A stretch of DNA of 64,000 nucleotides from Sphingomonas_E sp042693015 (GTDB lineage: Bacteria > Pseudomonadota > Alphaproteobacteria > Sphingomonadales > Sphingomonadaceae). The stretch's first letter is position 1. The number at the start of each line of letters is the position of its first letter. Below the pieces are notes generated by a model. It was given only the letters and a program-made list of their open reading frames with translations. It had not been told where the DNA came from and searched no databases. The DNA is taken from the NCBI RefSeq assembly GCF_042693015.1, contig NZ_CP170544.1, forward strand, positions 2,418,001 through 2,482,000, read 5' to 3'. The translations under genes were made by a program, and so were the position numbers. This document shows positions 15,814 to 25,107 of the stretch, piece after piece.

Positions 15814-18750
15814 GTGGGGGCAGAATTGGACCAGGACCGGAAAACCGACATTGTGCCGGAGGGTGGATCACCGGCCACTAAAGCCCCAGAGCACTCTCTG
15901 GGGTCGCCGGAAGCTTCGGACACGGACGCGCCGTCGCCAGTGCAGGCGGAGCCAAATGCAGAGGCTGGCGTGCCGGCCGATGCTCAAGTGGCCGGCGAAG
16001 TCGGAGCGAGCGACCAGGGACCACTCGTCAATACCGAAGGAGATCCTTTCAAAAAGCTCTGCGCCGCTGAGCGCAAGGGGATCGACGCTCGACGCAGCAA
16101 ATTTGAAGAAGCGATCAGCGTCGATGAACCCGTCACCGGTCTGGCCTTGTCGGGAGGCGGCATTCGAAGCGCCACGTTCAGCCTGGGGATCTTGCAGGCG
16201 CTAAGCGGCTACGGCCTGATCCCGCGGATCGACTATCTGTCGACGGTCTCGGGCGGCAGCTATATTGGCAGCTTCTTCGGCGCCCTGTTCGTGCCTGAGA
16301 CCCATCGCGGCAATGGCGAACTGTCCGGCAAGGCGCTCGCCTTCGACTCAACGAAGCCTTTGCAGAGCGAAGCCGGACGCGAAGCGGTTCGGCGTCTGCG
16401 GGAAGCTGGACGCTATCTGACGCCGGGTGGTACCAGTGACGCATTCTTCGGGGCCGCGCTGGTGCTCAGGAACTGGGCCGCTGTCCATTTCGTATTCGGC
16501 ATGGTCGCGTTGCTCCTGTTCTGGTCGCTGCGGCTTGCCGACCAGTGGCTTGGTGCCAAACCGGGCGATTGGAGCCCTACGCTTCTGAGAGTTACCCTGT
16601 TTGCCGCCGGCGCCGTTCTGGCCGCTGGAACCTCCTATTGGTTGACCCGTCGCGAGTGGATTCCCGGTAACCGTTTCTGGCGTGCGGTCTCCAATGGGTT
16701 CTTCTGGGCAATTGTCGCCGCCGTGCTCTATTTCAGCGTCGCATGGTGGAAGCAGTGTTTGATGGACTGGCTGCCGCTTTTTCCCGGCGGCGGCCGGCTT
16801 GCCGATACTCTCCACGGGCTCGGCGCCTGGACTTTTCCTGCAGGTTTCCTGCCAGGGTTCATTGCCAGCGTATTAGGGCTGGCATTGCTCCTCTATGTTG
16901 GAATGGAGTTCTGGCATGGAGGCGTCGAGCATAGGCCCGTTTCCGATGAGGCCGACAACAAGACGCGCAAAGCTAAACGCGCGAAGGATCTCAGAAATCC
17001 CCAATATCTGATTGCGGCAGAAGATCGCGTGCGGACGGCGCTGAGCAACGGGATGACAAGGGCTCTAATGGCGCTTGTCGCCATTGCGGCACTTCTTGTG
17101 GTCGTCCGATTTGGCGACCTTGTCGAACACCGGCTGCGTCAGGCATTCACGACATGGGGAAGTGGTGGTCCGACATTGCCAGACCTTGCAAAACTCTGGC
17201 CCCTGCTTGCAACATTCATTCCCCCGGTCATGAGCTATCTGGCCAGCACCCGGCTCAAGTCAGGATCGGGTCAGGTCGGCAACAATTGGCTCGAACAACG
17301 GCTACCGACAATCGTCGGCATCGCCGGCTTGAGCCTCCTGGTCCTGTGGCTCGTTATCTGGAGCGCCGTTGCGGCCTGGGCGTTCGTCGCGTTGAATGCC
17401 GCGGGCATCAAGGCCGTGACGATATTTGGTAGTCAATGGAGCCCGGCCTGCGTCGTGGTTTTACCCCTGGTTCTCGCGAACCTGATACTGGGGATGTCCT
17501 TCTCGTTCATAAACCTCTCGTCGCTTTCCACATTCTATGCAGCTCGCCTTCGCCGCGCCTATGTCGGCGCGTCCAGTGCCGGGCGCGACACTGGATCGGT
17601 TCGCAGCGACAATCCTCAGGACACAATCCGGCTCGATCGCTATTATTCGGGCGGCGCAAGGAGCCTGGCCCCCCTGCATTTGATCAACGTCACCATTGCC
17701 GAGACCATGACGGGCGATTCCAACCTGGTAGCGCGCGATCGGAAGGGCAAGCCGATGCATCTGTCACCGCGGGGGATCGTCTACGAGGGTTCGCATCCTG
17801 GAACGGCCATGGTCGGCGAGGCAGGCTCCTTTCCCCTGGCATTCGGAGAGGAACTGCCGCTGGCCAATTGGGTAGCGATCTCCGGCGCCGCGGTTTCAGC
17901 CGCGATTGGTTCAGGCACTTCGCTCGGCACGTCGATCCTGGCAACGCTCGGCAATGTTCGGCTTGGCTATTGGTGGAAGGACACGCGGGCAAGAAAGCGT
18001 CCGTCGTTGTGGCAACGTGCCCGTGATTTCATTGCCGCAATGAGGAAGCTCCTGGGCGATCGAGCCACCGCGCGCGCCTCGGTGATGGGGTGGCTCGACG
18101 CGTTGCCGGTTAATCTGCGCGACTTTGTCCAGAATTACCTCCTGCTTGAACTGCGAGGCGCCTTTGCCGGCACGCGACGCAGACGCTGGTACCTGACCGA
18201 TGGTGGGCATTTCGAGAATACGGGCGCTTATGCACTGCTTCAACGGCGGGTTGCCTTCATCATCATCTGCGACAATGGCGCGGACCCGCAGTACGAAATG
18301 TCCGACATGGTCCGGTTGATGGGTCGAGCCCGCACCGATCTCGGCGCGAAGATCCATTTCCTTTCGACGGCCGAGATCAGGGACAAACTCAAGGAGAATA
18401 CGGACCTCATAGGTCTGATCGGCGAATTCAGCGCGCTGTCGAAATCTGCCGAAGAAGGCGCCCCCGGCCCCGTCGCCGCCATCGCCCGGATCGATTATGA
18501 CGACGGCTCGATCGGCACGCTCCTCCTGGTAAAACCCAGGTTGACGCTGGCCGAACCGCCCGAGATCCTCGCTTACAGGGAGGGCCGTGGTCATCGGGAC
18601 TTTCCGCAGCAAACGACGGCAGACCAGTTCTTCGACGAGGCGCAATGGGAAGCCTATCGCAGGCTTGGCGAGCTGACCGGCGAGAAACTCTTCGGCCCCG
18701 CCCCCGCCGAAGCCAGACGTGGCTGGCGGCCGGCCTCGATGATGCCCTGA
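15814..18750 (+). CDS. large membrane patatin-like phospholipase
   Basis: A 978-residue protein with a GTG start at 15814. An acidic, Pro/Ala-rich N-terminus (1-75) leads into the patatin oxyanion motif ALSGGGIRSA (111-120). The nucleophile region is STVSGG with Ser146, a form found in this large patatin subgroup in place of strict GxSxG. Asp796 in DGGHFENTG completes the Ser-Asp dyad. Between them lie several membrane segments (about 215-590). The expected activity is lipid acyl hydrolysis, at or in the membrane. It heads a same-strand run of four genes with nuclease-like partners, which suggests a membrane-damaging effector. Confidence 0.8.
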   Translation: MGAELDQDRKTDIVPEGGSPATKAPEHSLGSPEASDTDAPSPVQAEPNAEAGVPADAQVAGEVGASDQGPLVNTEGDPFKKLCAAERKGIDARRSKFEEAISVDEPVTGLALSGGGIRSATFSLGILQALSGYGLIPRIDYLSTVSGGSYIGSFFGALFVPETHRGNGELSGKALAFDSTKPLQSEAGREAVRRLREAGRYLTPGGTSDAFFGAALVLRNWAAVHFVFGMVALLLFWSLRLADQWLGAKPGDWSPTLLRVTLFAAGAVLAAGTSYWLTRREWIPGNRFWRAVSNGFFWAIVAAVLYFSVAWWKQCLMDWLPLFPGGGRLADTLHGLGAWTFPAGFLPGFIASVLGLALLLYVGMEFWHGGVEHRPVSDEADNKTRKAKRAKDLRNPQYLIAAEDRVRTALSNGMTRALMALVAIAALLVVVRFGDLVEHRLRQAFTTWGSGGPTLPDLAKLWPLLATFIPPVMSYLASTRLKSGSGQVGNNWLEQRLPTIVGIAGLSLLVLWLVIWSAVAAWAFVALNAAGIKAVTIFGSQWSPACVVVLPLVLANLILGMSFSFINLSSLSTFYAARLRRAYVGASSAGRDTGSVRSDNPQDTIRLDRYYSGGARSLAPLHLINVTIAETMTGDSNLVARDRKGKPMHLSPRGIVYEGSHPGTAMVGEAGSFPLAFGEELPLANWVAISGAAVSAAIGSGTSLGTSILATLGNVRLGYWWKDTRARKRPSLWQRARDFIAAMRKLLGDRATARASVMGWLDALPVNLRDFVQNYLLLELRGAFAGTRRRRWYLTDGGHFENTGAYALLQRRVAFIIICDNGADPQYEMSDMVRLMGRARTDLGAKIHFLSTAEIRDKLKENTDLIGLIGEFSALSKSAEEGAPGPVAAIARIDYDDGSIGTLLLVKPRLTLAEPPEILAYREGRGHRDFPQQTTADQFFDEAQWEAYRRLGELTGEKLFGPAPAEARRGWRPASMMP

Positions 18751-18760
18751 GGAGATCGGG

Positions 18761-19423
18761 ATGCAGACCGAATTCCAGATCATGCTGGACCAGTTGGGCG
18801 TCGCGTTCGGCGAACGGACCGAAGCGGTCTACAGGCGAAAATTTGGTACTGACTGGCGGGAAGAGGAACATGTGACGGGGCCGCTTCTGGCACTCGTCGA
18901 AAGTGAAGCGGAACGCTTCGCCGCGGGCAGGCCTGATCTTGGACTGTCCCTGACCGCCAAGCTCACCAAGCGGCTGGACGAGAATGAGAATGGCACGGAT
19001 GCGCTCATCCGCTTCACCTGTGACGCGGAAGAATGGCAGTTGCAGACCTTCCTGCTTCTCCAGGCCAAGCGGCAGGATCCCGGAAAGCCTCTGTCGTCGA
19101 GCGACCATGCCCGGCTCCGGCGCCAGCTCGATAACATGCTGAGCTACACACCCGAGAGCTTCGTGCTCATCTACACTTCGGGCGGCCGGATGTTGCTTGT
19201 CCCGGCGCTCGCGGCGCACGGTCTCCGGTCGCGCGATCTGTCCCACGTCAATGCGATCGAATGGCCGCGTTTCTGGTCCGGCCTCCTGCGTGGGCGGTGC
19301 GGTGATCCTGTTTCCGAACGTGTGCCTGGTGGAGGTGGCGACTGGAGTCCGGCATTTGAACTCAGTGTTCACGCGACACTCAACCGCGAACTGCCGCTGA
19401 CGACCGCCCTCGAGAGGATGTGA
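18761..19423 (+). CDS. hypothetical protein with a possible PD-(D/E)XK-like core
   Basis: A 220-residue soluble protein starting 10 bases after the patatin stop, behind GAGGAG. A strand-like FLLLQAK segment near residue 106, preceded by acidic residues (DAEEW), resembles the (E/Q)xK half of restriction-endonuclease-type cores. That is a weak, visual match. A second strand-rich stretch, SFVLIYTSGGRMLLVPALAAHGL, follows. No family is recognised with certainty. Close spacing implies co-transcription and a shared role with the patatin. Confidence 0.55.
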   Translation: MQTEFQIMLDQLGVAFGERTEAVYRRKFGTDWREEEHVTGPLLALVESEAERFAAGRPDLGLSLTAKLTKRLDENENGTDALIRFTCDAEEWQLQTFLLLQAKRQDPGKPLSSSDHARLRRQLDNMLSYTPESFVLIYTSGGRMLLVPALAAHGLRSRDLSHVNAIEWPRFWSGLLRGRCGDPVSERVPGGGGDWSPAFELSVHATLNRELPLTTALERM

Positions 19424-19517
19424 TGGAGCGGCTCCGCCGTCCACCGGGACGGCATGACGATGGGGAGCATCGCTAACGGCCCGATGGCAACGAGAAGGGA
19501 AGAGGAGAGGACCGCGG

Positions 19518-21296
19518 ATGGCCAAGGATAGAGGGTTCTATGAAGCGCTAAATCCCTTTATATCGTTGACCCTTGCCAAGACCGATCAGGTCGCGCCCGG
19601 CGAGCGGCTGGAACGTTGCCTCAAGGACCTCGAGACGGCCTGTGGGAACGAAAAGACTTCAACCGCCACCGATTTCACGCGCTTCGAGGCGGAAAAGGCG
19701 GGTGGAACAACCTTCCAGGCGATGTGCTACAAGCGGACGTTGCAGCCTTCCTGGACCAGTGGCGGCGGCTTTGAGAATGTCGAGCATCATCTGGCGATCG
19801 CTATTGCCCGCAATAACCACGTCGCCTTGCATCTGACCGATCCGAAGCTGAAAGGGCCTCTACGGGCCGGGTTGCTCGCAGACTATGATCCCGACATCCC
19901 GCTTTCCTGGCTATCGCCTGTTCCCCGGCTGCTGATGTCGGCTGCCTTTCTGGAGAATGGCCAGGCGAAGACCTTGTGGCTGTCGGGCATTCACCGGCGA
20001 AGCGCCAGCAAGGCGGACGCAAAGATCCTCGCGGGACAGGATCTCGATTATTCGCTGGATCCCTTCGATGATCAAAGCTTCTACTGGTCAGCCGCGCGGT
20101 CGCGCAGCGCGGCGCTTGAAATCACAATCGGCGTGTCGCCACGTTCTTCGCGGATCTGGGTCGGCAAGGCGAAGAAATTCGAAGCTTTTGCGAACTCGAC
20201 GGCCATCGTCATCGATTCCGTAGCCAAAGCGAAGGTGAAGGCAGAAGCATCCGAACCCTTCCGCTTCCTGGCCGTCCCTCTCGAGGCTCTCAACCCGGAA
20301 GACGTCAAGGATGGCTATGACCTTTCGATCCTGCCGCCGGACATGCTGGACGACGGCGACGATGATGCAGACATCGTCAACCGGAACGCTGCGCTCATCC
20401 TGTCTGCCAACTTTATCGCTGATCCGTCTGCAGGTGCCAATCTGGCGGTCACTATCGAACTGAATTCGGTGGCGCTTGGAACACTGGATCTTGAGGTCAC
20501 CATCGCGCGCAACGGCAAGACCAAATTCAAGGTCGACAATCGTAAACCGACCGGAGTTGACGACCCGGTCTTCGAGAGGCTGACAGAGATCCTGGCCAAG
20601 GGTGCAGGCATCAACATCCGCTATGACAGCGGCCACAGCATCTCGGATGGCCAGGTTTACAAGCAGCGCGCTCCACGCATCCCGTTTACGCAATTCGCCG
20701 ACCAGGACTTCACCGGCTTCAACGTGAAGAAGGAAAAGCCGGACAATCTCGCCAAAATAGGCGGGGAAAATAGCCTTTTCTGCTGGGTTCAGAAGACTCA
20801 TGGGGGCTGGCTTGCCTGCGATGACGGCGCCAATGAGAAGGCCGACTTCATCCATCTGGACGACAGTGGAAAGGTCCCCGTTCTTTCGCTGATCCACGTC
20901 AAGGGCGCCAAAAGCGACAAGCCCGGTCGTCGACTATCGGTGTCGGCTTATGAGGTGGTGACCGGCCAGGCTGTCAAAAATCTTCAATGGCTCGACAAAC
21001 AGGCCCTCGCGGAGGGCCTTTCCAGATCAGCGCGAAGCGCGAACTACTTCTGGAAGGATGGGAAGACCGTCGCCAAGGACGATTTTGTCGCAGCGATCGA
21101 GAAGCTTGGTGATAATTTCGAGCGACGGGTCGTGGTGCTGCAGCCCCACGTCAGAACGGCGGCAAAAGACCAGGCGGAGGCAGCTAAAACCGGCGTCAAT
21201 CGTCTGCGGGTCGACCAGCTGAACACCTTGCTCGCAAGTGCATGGCGAAGTTGCAACGGCCTTGGCGCCAAGTTTGAAGTAATCTGGTCAACTTGA
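19518..21296 (+). CDS. 592-aa hypothetical protein with a nuclease-like C-terminal motif
   Basis: A 592-residue soluble protein behind GGGAAGAGGAGAGG. The first 380 residues are unrecognised and mixed alpha/beta. Near residues 434-462 it has CDDGANEKADF followed by LSLIHVKGA, so Asp435/436, Glu440, Asp443 and Lys462 are arranged like a PD-(D/E)XK nuclease core in several anti-phage proteins. The end is helical and basic. It is the third gene in the patatin run, 94 bases after the second. Nuclease activity is inference from the motif. Confidence 0.6.
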   Translation: MAKDRGFYEALNPFISLTLAKTDQVAPGERLERCLKDLETACGNEKTSTATDFTRFEAEKAGGTTFQAMCYKRTLQPSWTSGGGFENVEHHLAIAIARNNHVALHLTDPKLKGPLRAGLLADYDPDIPLSWLSPVPRLLMSAAFLENGQAKTLWLSGIHRRSASKADAKILAGQDLDYSLDPFDDQSFYWSAARSRSAALEITIGVSPRSSRIWVGKAKKFEAFANSTAIVIDSVAKAKVKAEASEPFRFLAVPLEALNPEDVKDGYDLSILPPDMLDDGDDDADIVNRNAALILSANFIADPSAGANLAVTIELNSVALGTLDLEVTIARNGKTKFKVDNRKPTGVDDPVFERLTEILAKGAGINIRYDSGHSISDGQVYKQRAPRIPFTQFADQDFTGFNVKKEKPDNLAKIGGENSLFCWVQKTHGGWLACDDGANEKADFIHLDDSGKVPVLSLIHVKGAKSDKPGRRLSVSAYEVVTGQAVKNLQWLDKQALAEGLSRSARSANYFWKDGKTVAKDDFVAAIEKLGDNFERRVVVLQPHVRTAAKDQAEAAKTGVNRLRVDQLNTLLASAWRSCNGLGAKFEVIWST

Positions 21297-21380
21297 GAAA
21301 TTGGGGTTGAGGGCAAGGCTGGAAACCTGACCATTTCTGCTACCGTCGGGGATCGATTAATCCGCAAGGGAGTCATTCAC

Positions 21381-22409
21381 ATGACGGACTCTTCGAAAGT
21401 CACTCCGGAAAGATCAATGGGGCAGCTTTCCAGGCTGGATGAAGAGAAATCCGGGAATTCACCGTCGGCGAAGCCTCTATTTTTTCTCGGAATGGCCTTT
21501 GCCGTCGCGGGCCTGACGGTATCGGCCATCATGATTGAACGCGGTGGAGCTGACGCGAGAGAAGCCGTCAAACTCCTACTCCAGTTTTTCCTGATCACAG
21601 GTGTCGGCGCAGTGCTGGTCGCGGCGCTCGCTTTCCGACGGGATAACGAATCCCTCCAAGAACAACGCCGCAAGGACGCAGAGACGAAGCGGCTTGCCTG
21701 CATCAAGGCATTGCAGGACCTCGATGCGCAGCTTGGGCGGTCCTATCGTGAACTTAAGGCCGTCAAACGCAACTTGCGCGCCCTGCTGATCGACGCGGAG
21801 CGGGACGCGAAGGGGCGTGCGGGACCACCCTATCTTTTTCCGACTGAGGGTTTTCGTAAATGCATGGCGGAATTGATGACCGCGCAAATTCGTCTTGAGG
21901 ACATCAGGGGCGTGATCCAGGTCCAAAAGGACCTGCTCGATGACGACACGATTGACCGGCTGCGGGATCGCCTGCGCTATGCGACCCGCTTCTTCCATGA
22001 CGTTCATGAGGATGTGGAGCGCGGGAAGGTGGCGTTTGACGGCAGCTCCTGCCGAGTTACCGCTCAGGCGGCTAATATCGACAGCCTGCTTAACAGCCGT
22101 GCCCTCCCTTCCGACCTGCCGGAAGAGGTAAAGGGGGCGATCAAGCAATATCTCAAAGACGTCTCCAAGGGTGGTATTTCGCTCGAAGTGCAGCACCGCC
22201 AGTTGGAAGAAATCGAGAGGCTGCGCAACGAGACCGACCCGAAGCATAGGCGGTTCAGAGCGATCGCGGACGATTGCTTCGCCCTCGCCGCCGCTGAGAT
22301 CCAGTTGGAGATCGCAAGACGCCTGGGATTGAAGCTCTCAACGCCTCGCGACCTGACCCACAGGAGCTACGATAGCGAAGAAGAAGACGGTGGGACAATT
22401 GGGCGTTAG
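21381..22409 (+). CDS. two-span membrane protein with long coiled-coil region
   Basis: A 342-residue protein with two adjacent membrane helices (about residues 32-52 and 64-85) joined by a short loop, then a long charged helical cytoplasmic part rich in Leu, Arg and Glu, likely coiled coil (about 90-310). The ATG has AAGGGAG upstream. No catalytic motif is seen. It is the last gene of the patatin run, 84 bases after the third. A scaffold or sensor role at the membrane fits the architecture but is inference. Confidence 0.6.
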   Translation: MTDSSKVTPERSMGQLSRLDEEKSGNSPSAKPLFFLGMAFAVAGLTVSAIMIERGGADAREAVKLLLQFFLITGVGAVLVAALAFRRDNESLQEQRRKDAETKRLACIKALQDLDAQLGRSYRELKAVKRNLRALLIDAERDAKGRAGPPYLFPTEGFRKCMAELMTAQIRLEDIRGVIQVQKDLLDDDTIDRLRDRLRYATRFFHDVHEDVERGKVAFDGSSCRVTAQAANIDSLLNSRALPSDLPEEVKGAIKQYLKDVSKGGISLEVQHRQLEEIERLRNETDPKHRRFRAIADDCFALAAAEIQLEIARRLGLKLSTPRDLTHRSYDSEEEDGGTIGR

Positions 22410-22938
22410 TGCGACGGACACAACGTCGGCGTTTCTGTCTCAGTCGATAACGGGACGCCGACAGCCGCCATCGGCGTTCCCAGGTCACCGTTGGGCTGGA
22501 GACTGAAGCCGCCGACATTGCCGACGTTCGGAGGGATAGGCCGGCCCCTTGGTACCGGCCATTCGTTCATCCAGATTTTTGCACGAAAGTTATCGCCGTC
22601 ACGTCGTCGCTAGCGCTTGACCCCGCCCATGGAATGCGAACCGGTGCCAGACGAGACAGTGCAAATGATGAGATGAAACCACGATGCCGTGATGTGGATC
22701 GCAACCCGCTGATGTCGGGACCGGAAGACCCGGACTTGATTTGAGACGGGCGCAGCACTGGGAGGATCGCACAGTTAGTAGCACAGCAAGCCATCGAAGA
22801 AGCAATCGCTGTACGCAGCTGATGGTGCCGCGCGATGACGGTCCGAGACCGCGAAATCAACTGCTTGTATGGCAGTATAAGAATCTGGAAAATAGGTAGG
22901 AATCAGGTGAACTCCCTACGCATTCGGAGAATTTTGAC
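22410..22938. other. 529-base gene-poor stretch
   Basis: No supported gene. It holds the word ATTGCCGACGTT (22517-22528) shared with the gap at 12789-12800, and several short GC-rich inverted repeats. It probably marks the boundary between the patatin operon and the next gene. Confidence 0.5.
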
Positions 22939-23703
22939 GTGAACACAGAAACCAAAGATGTGTTGGGTCGCATGGTCAATCTATCCGGCCTTATCGAAAC
23001 GGCCTTGGTTGCGCATGCCCGTCGTCAAAGCGAAATCACTGAAAAACTGAAACTATTTGGCGGAGAAAAAGAGGGCAGGGTATGGCAAGGGAGCAATTAC
23101 CCTATTGAGGCCATTCGTGAGCCGCTCTTGGAAGCAGAGCGAATGTTAACGCAAATCTATGGTCTGGATGGGGCCGATGAGGAGGCCTTAGCAGCCATTT
23201 CATCCAGTCCTTTTCTGACCGGTCTGGGCGAGCGTTACGGGGAAGCTCTACGTTTGGCTGCAATTGAGCGAAGATGCTGGCGAATGAATGCGTCGTGGAG
23301 CTATGTTGACCTCGTCGAGTACTCGCCACTAATCGACCGATCCGACACGCCGATCCTTTTTCTGGTGGTAAGACTACCGCTCGGTAAGCCGCACAAGGGG
23401 CATAGGGTCGAAGCTGAGGAGCACAACCTGAGCGGCTATCATCTGCATTATGCTCGATTAGACGGCATGCGCTCAGATATTTTGTTTGCGTTCGGCAGTA
23501 ACCCGCCTGAGCCGGAGTTTCCCGTGAAGTGGGAACGGCATGGTAGCGGAAAGGCACGCTACTTTCCTCAGCCGGAGACCTGGAACCGGAAAAAGCGACT
23601 TAACGTCAATCAGGTCTGTTTAGCCGCGCGAAACAAGCTTCCAAGCGATGCACGTTTCTTCATCCCCGGCAAAGAGTCTCTTTTCCTCCTGCCAATGATT
23701 TAG
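22939..23703 (+). CDS. hypothetical protein, 254 aa
   Basis: A soluble 254-residue protein with no recognised family. The N-terminal half is helical (NLSGLIETALVAHARRQSEI) and the C-terminal half looks strand-rich (ILFLVVRLPLG, SDILFAFGSNPP). Codon use and base composition are less GC-rich than the catabolic genes at the right, which suits transferred DNA. It sits between the patatin operon and the TIR-like gene, so an accessory or defence role is possible from position only. Confidence 0.55.
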   Translation: MNTETKDVLGRMVNLSGLIETALVAHARRQSEITEKLKLFGGEKEGRVWQGSNYPIEAIREPLLEAERMLTQIYGLDGADEEALAAISSSPFLTGLGERYGEALRLAAIERRCWRMNASWSYVDLVEYSPLIDRSDTPILFLVVRLPLGKPHKGHRVEAEEHNLSGYHLHYARLDGMRSDILFAFGSNPPEPEFPVKWERHGSGKARYFPQPETWNRKKRLNVNQVCLAARNKLPSDARFFIPGKESLFLLPMI

Positions 23704-24030
23704 GCTTTCAGTAGCGGACAAGCCGGGGACACATTCAGATATCCGTCCACTTCGCGGTGATTCGGCAGTTTGAGGCTAGTTTCGAAAGCGACCATCTATT
23801 CACCAGAAACTGCTGATCCGCGACCGACCGGGATCACAACCTCGAGCAACTGGCGATTATGTTAATGAAGGCGGGGAAAGCCGCCCATCAGCTTATCGGG
23901 TAGCAACTTGTATGGGCCGACGTTGATTTTCCAATCTGCACATCCATCCCATCAGCGTATTCCGACCGATCTTCCCAACGTGAGCCGTTCGCGGTTAAAC
24001 GGCCGCTAGCTCGCAAGGGGAACGATCTGC
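23704..24030. other. 327-base gene-poor stretch
   Basis: No supported gene. The ribosome site of the next gene (AAGGGGAACG) is at its right end. No terminator or promoter could be fixed by eye. Confidence 0.45.
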
Positions 24031-24882
24031 ATGTCTCAATATAACGTGATTGTTGGCTTCTTCGATTACAGCGGGACCTCGACGGTGTCTGGAAGCCGTT
24101 TTTACCTTCCGAAGAGCATGGCCGAATATGAAGGGCAGACACCCGCGGGCGGCTCATTGAAGGCACTTTGTACGTCCATACCTACAGTTTTCACCGAGGA
24201 GATCGGGTATAATAAGGTGCCGATGGCGCGGATTGGTTGGATCACCAACATAAGCCAGAGCGGGCGCGACCTGAACGTGTCGTACAGTCTTCCGTCAGGG
24301 ATCACGCCCATTGCCGCCGATCGAATGGCAGCTGCTATCGGCCTAAGCAACTTTCCGTCTCGCGGAATCGGGGACATGCAACACAGCCACTGGACGATAG
24401 GCGAGGGTGATTTGCTCCATATCCTCCAACAGGCCGGCGCATTGGAGACCACCCAATCATCGGTGTTCCTAAAAGCCCCCGAGAGGATGCAGTCCAACTT
24501 GGTTTCGGTAATGATGCCTTTTAGCCAGGAGTTTACGCCCGTCTATAATGCTATCAAAGATGCCGTGGAATCTATTGGCTATCAGTGCAGCCGGGCCGAT
24601 AACATCTGGGAGCATAGCACGGTCATTCAGGACATTTATTCGCTGATCTTCCAGTCTAAGGTGGTGATCTGCGATTTCAGCGGGAAGAATGCCAACGTCT
24701 TTTATGAAGCGGGTATCGCTCACACGCTCGGGCGACACGTGATTCCGATTGTTCAGCACCCCAGCGACGTTCCCTTTGATTTGCAGCACCACCGATATGT
24801 GCAGTACCTTAACAATAAGGAGGGACTCGAAAAGCTAGCAGCTGATCTAAGTCCACGGCTTCAGACACTCATGAAGGTCTAG
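24031..24882 (+). CDS. TIR-like/nucleotide-hydrolase-type effector with N-terminal sensor region
   Basis: A 283-residue protein. The first 145 residues are unrecognised. The C-terminal part (about 150-280) begins NLVSVMMPFSQEF and continues with a helix, IYSLIFQSKVVICDFSGKNANVFYEAGIAHTLGR. This is the TIR-like, deoxyribosyltransferase-type fold found in many anti-phage proteins; the Glu in FYEAGIAH is the likely catalytic residue. NAD or nucleotide cleavage is the family-level expectation, not shown here. It appears to be a single-gene unit facing the SEFIR gene. Confidence 0.7.
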   Translation: MSQYNVIVGFFDYSGTSTVSGSRFYLPKSMAEYEGQTPAGGSLKALCTSIPTVFTEEIGYNKVPMARIGWITNISQSGRDLNVSYSLPSGITPIAADRMAAAIGLSNFPSRGIGDMQHSHWTIGEGDLLHILQQAGALETTQSSVFLKAPERMQSNLVSVMMPFSQEFTPVYNAIKDAVESIGYQCSRADNIWEHSTVIQDIYSLIFQSKVVICDFSGKNANVFYEAGIAHTLGRHVIPIVQHPSDVPFDLQHHRYVQYLNNKEGLEKLAADLSPRLQTLMKV

Positions 24883-25107
24883 CCGATTCTGCCGGATCTC
24901 CGGTTTTTTGACGAAAATTCGCCTAGTGCCCATTCATCCTGACCTTGAAGGTGGCATTAAGCCGACAAAAGCAACATTCAATCCGAGCGCGCCTCCCGAC
25001 ACTTACCCTCCGTCATCAAGCCGCCGCAGTGGAGGCGGTGCGATATTTCCCATGCTCTCATGGTCTGAGACATCATCCACCAAATAGTGGCTCCGGATTG
25101 CAGTGCT

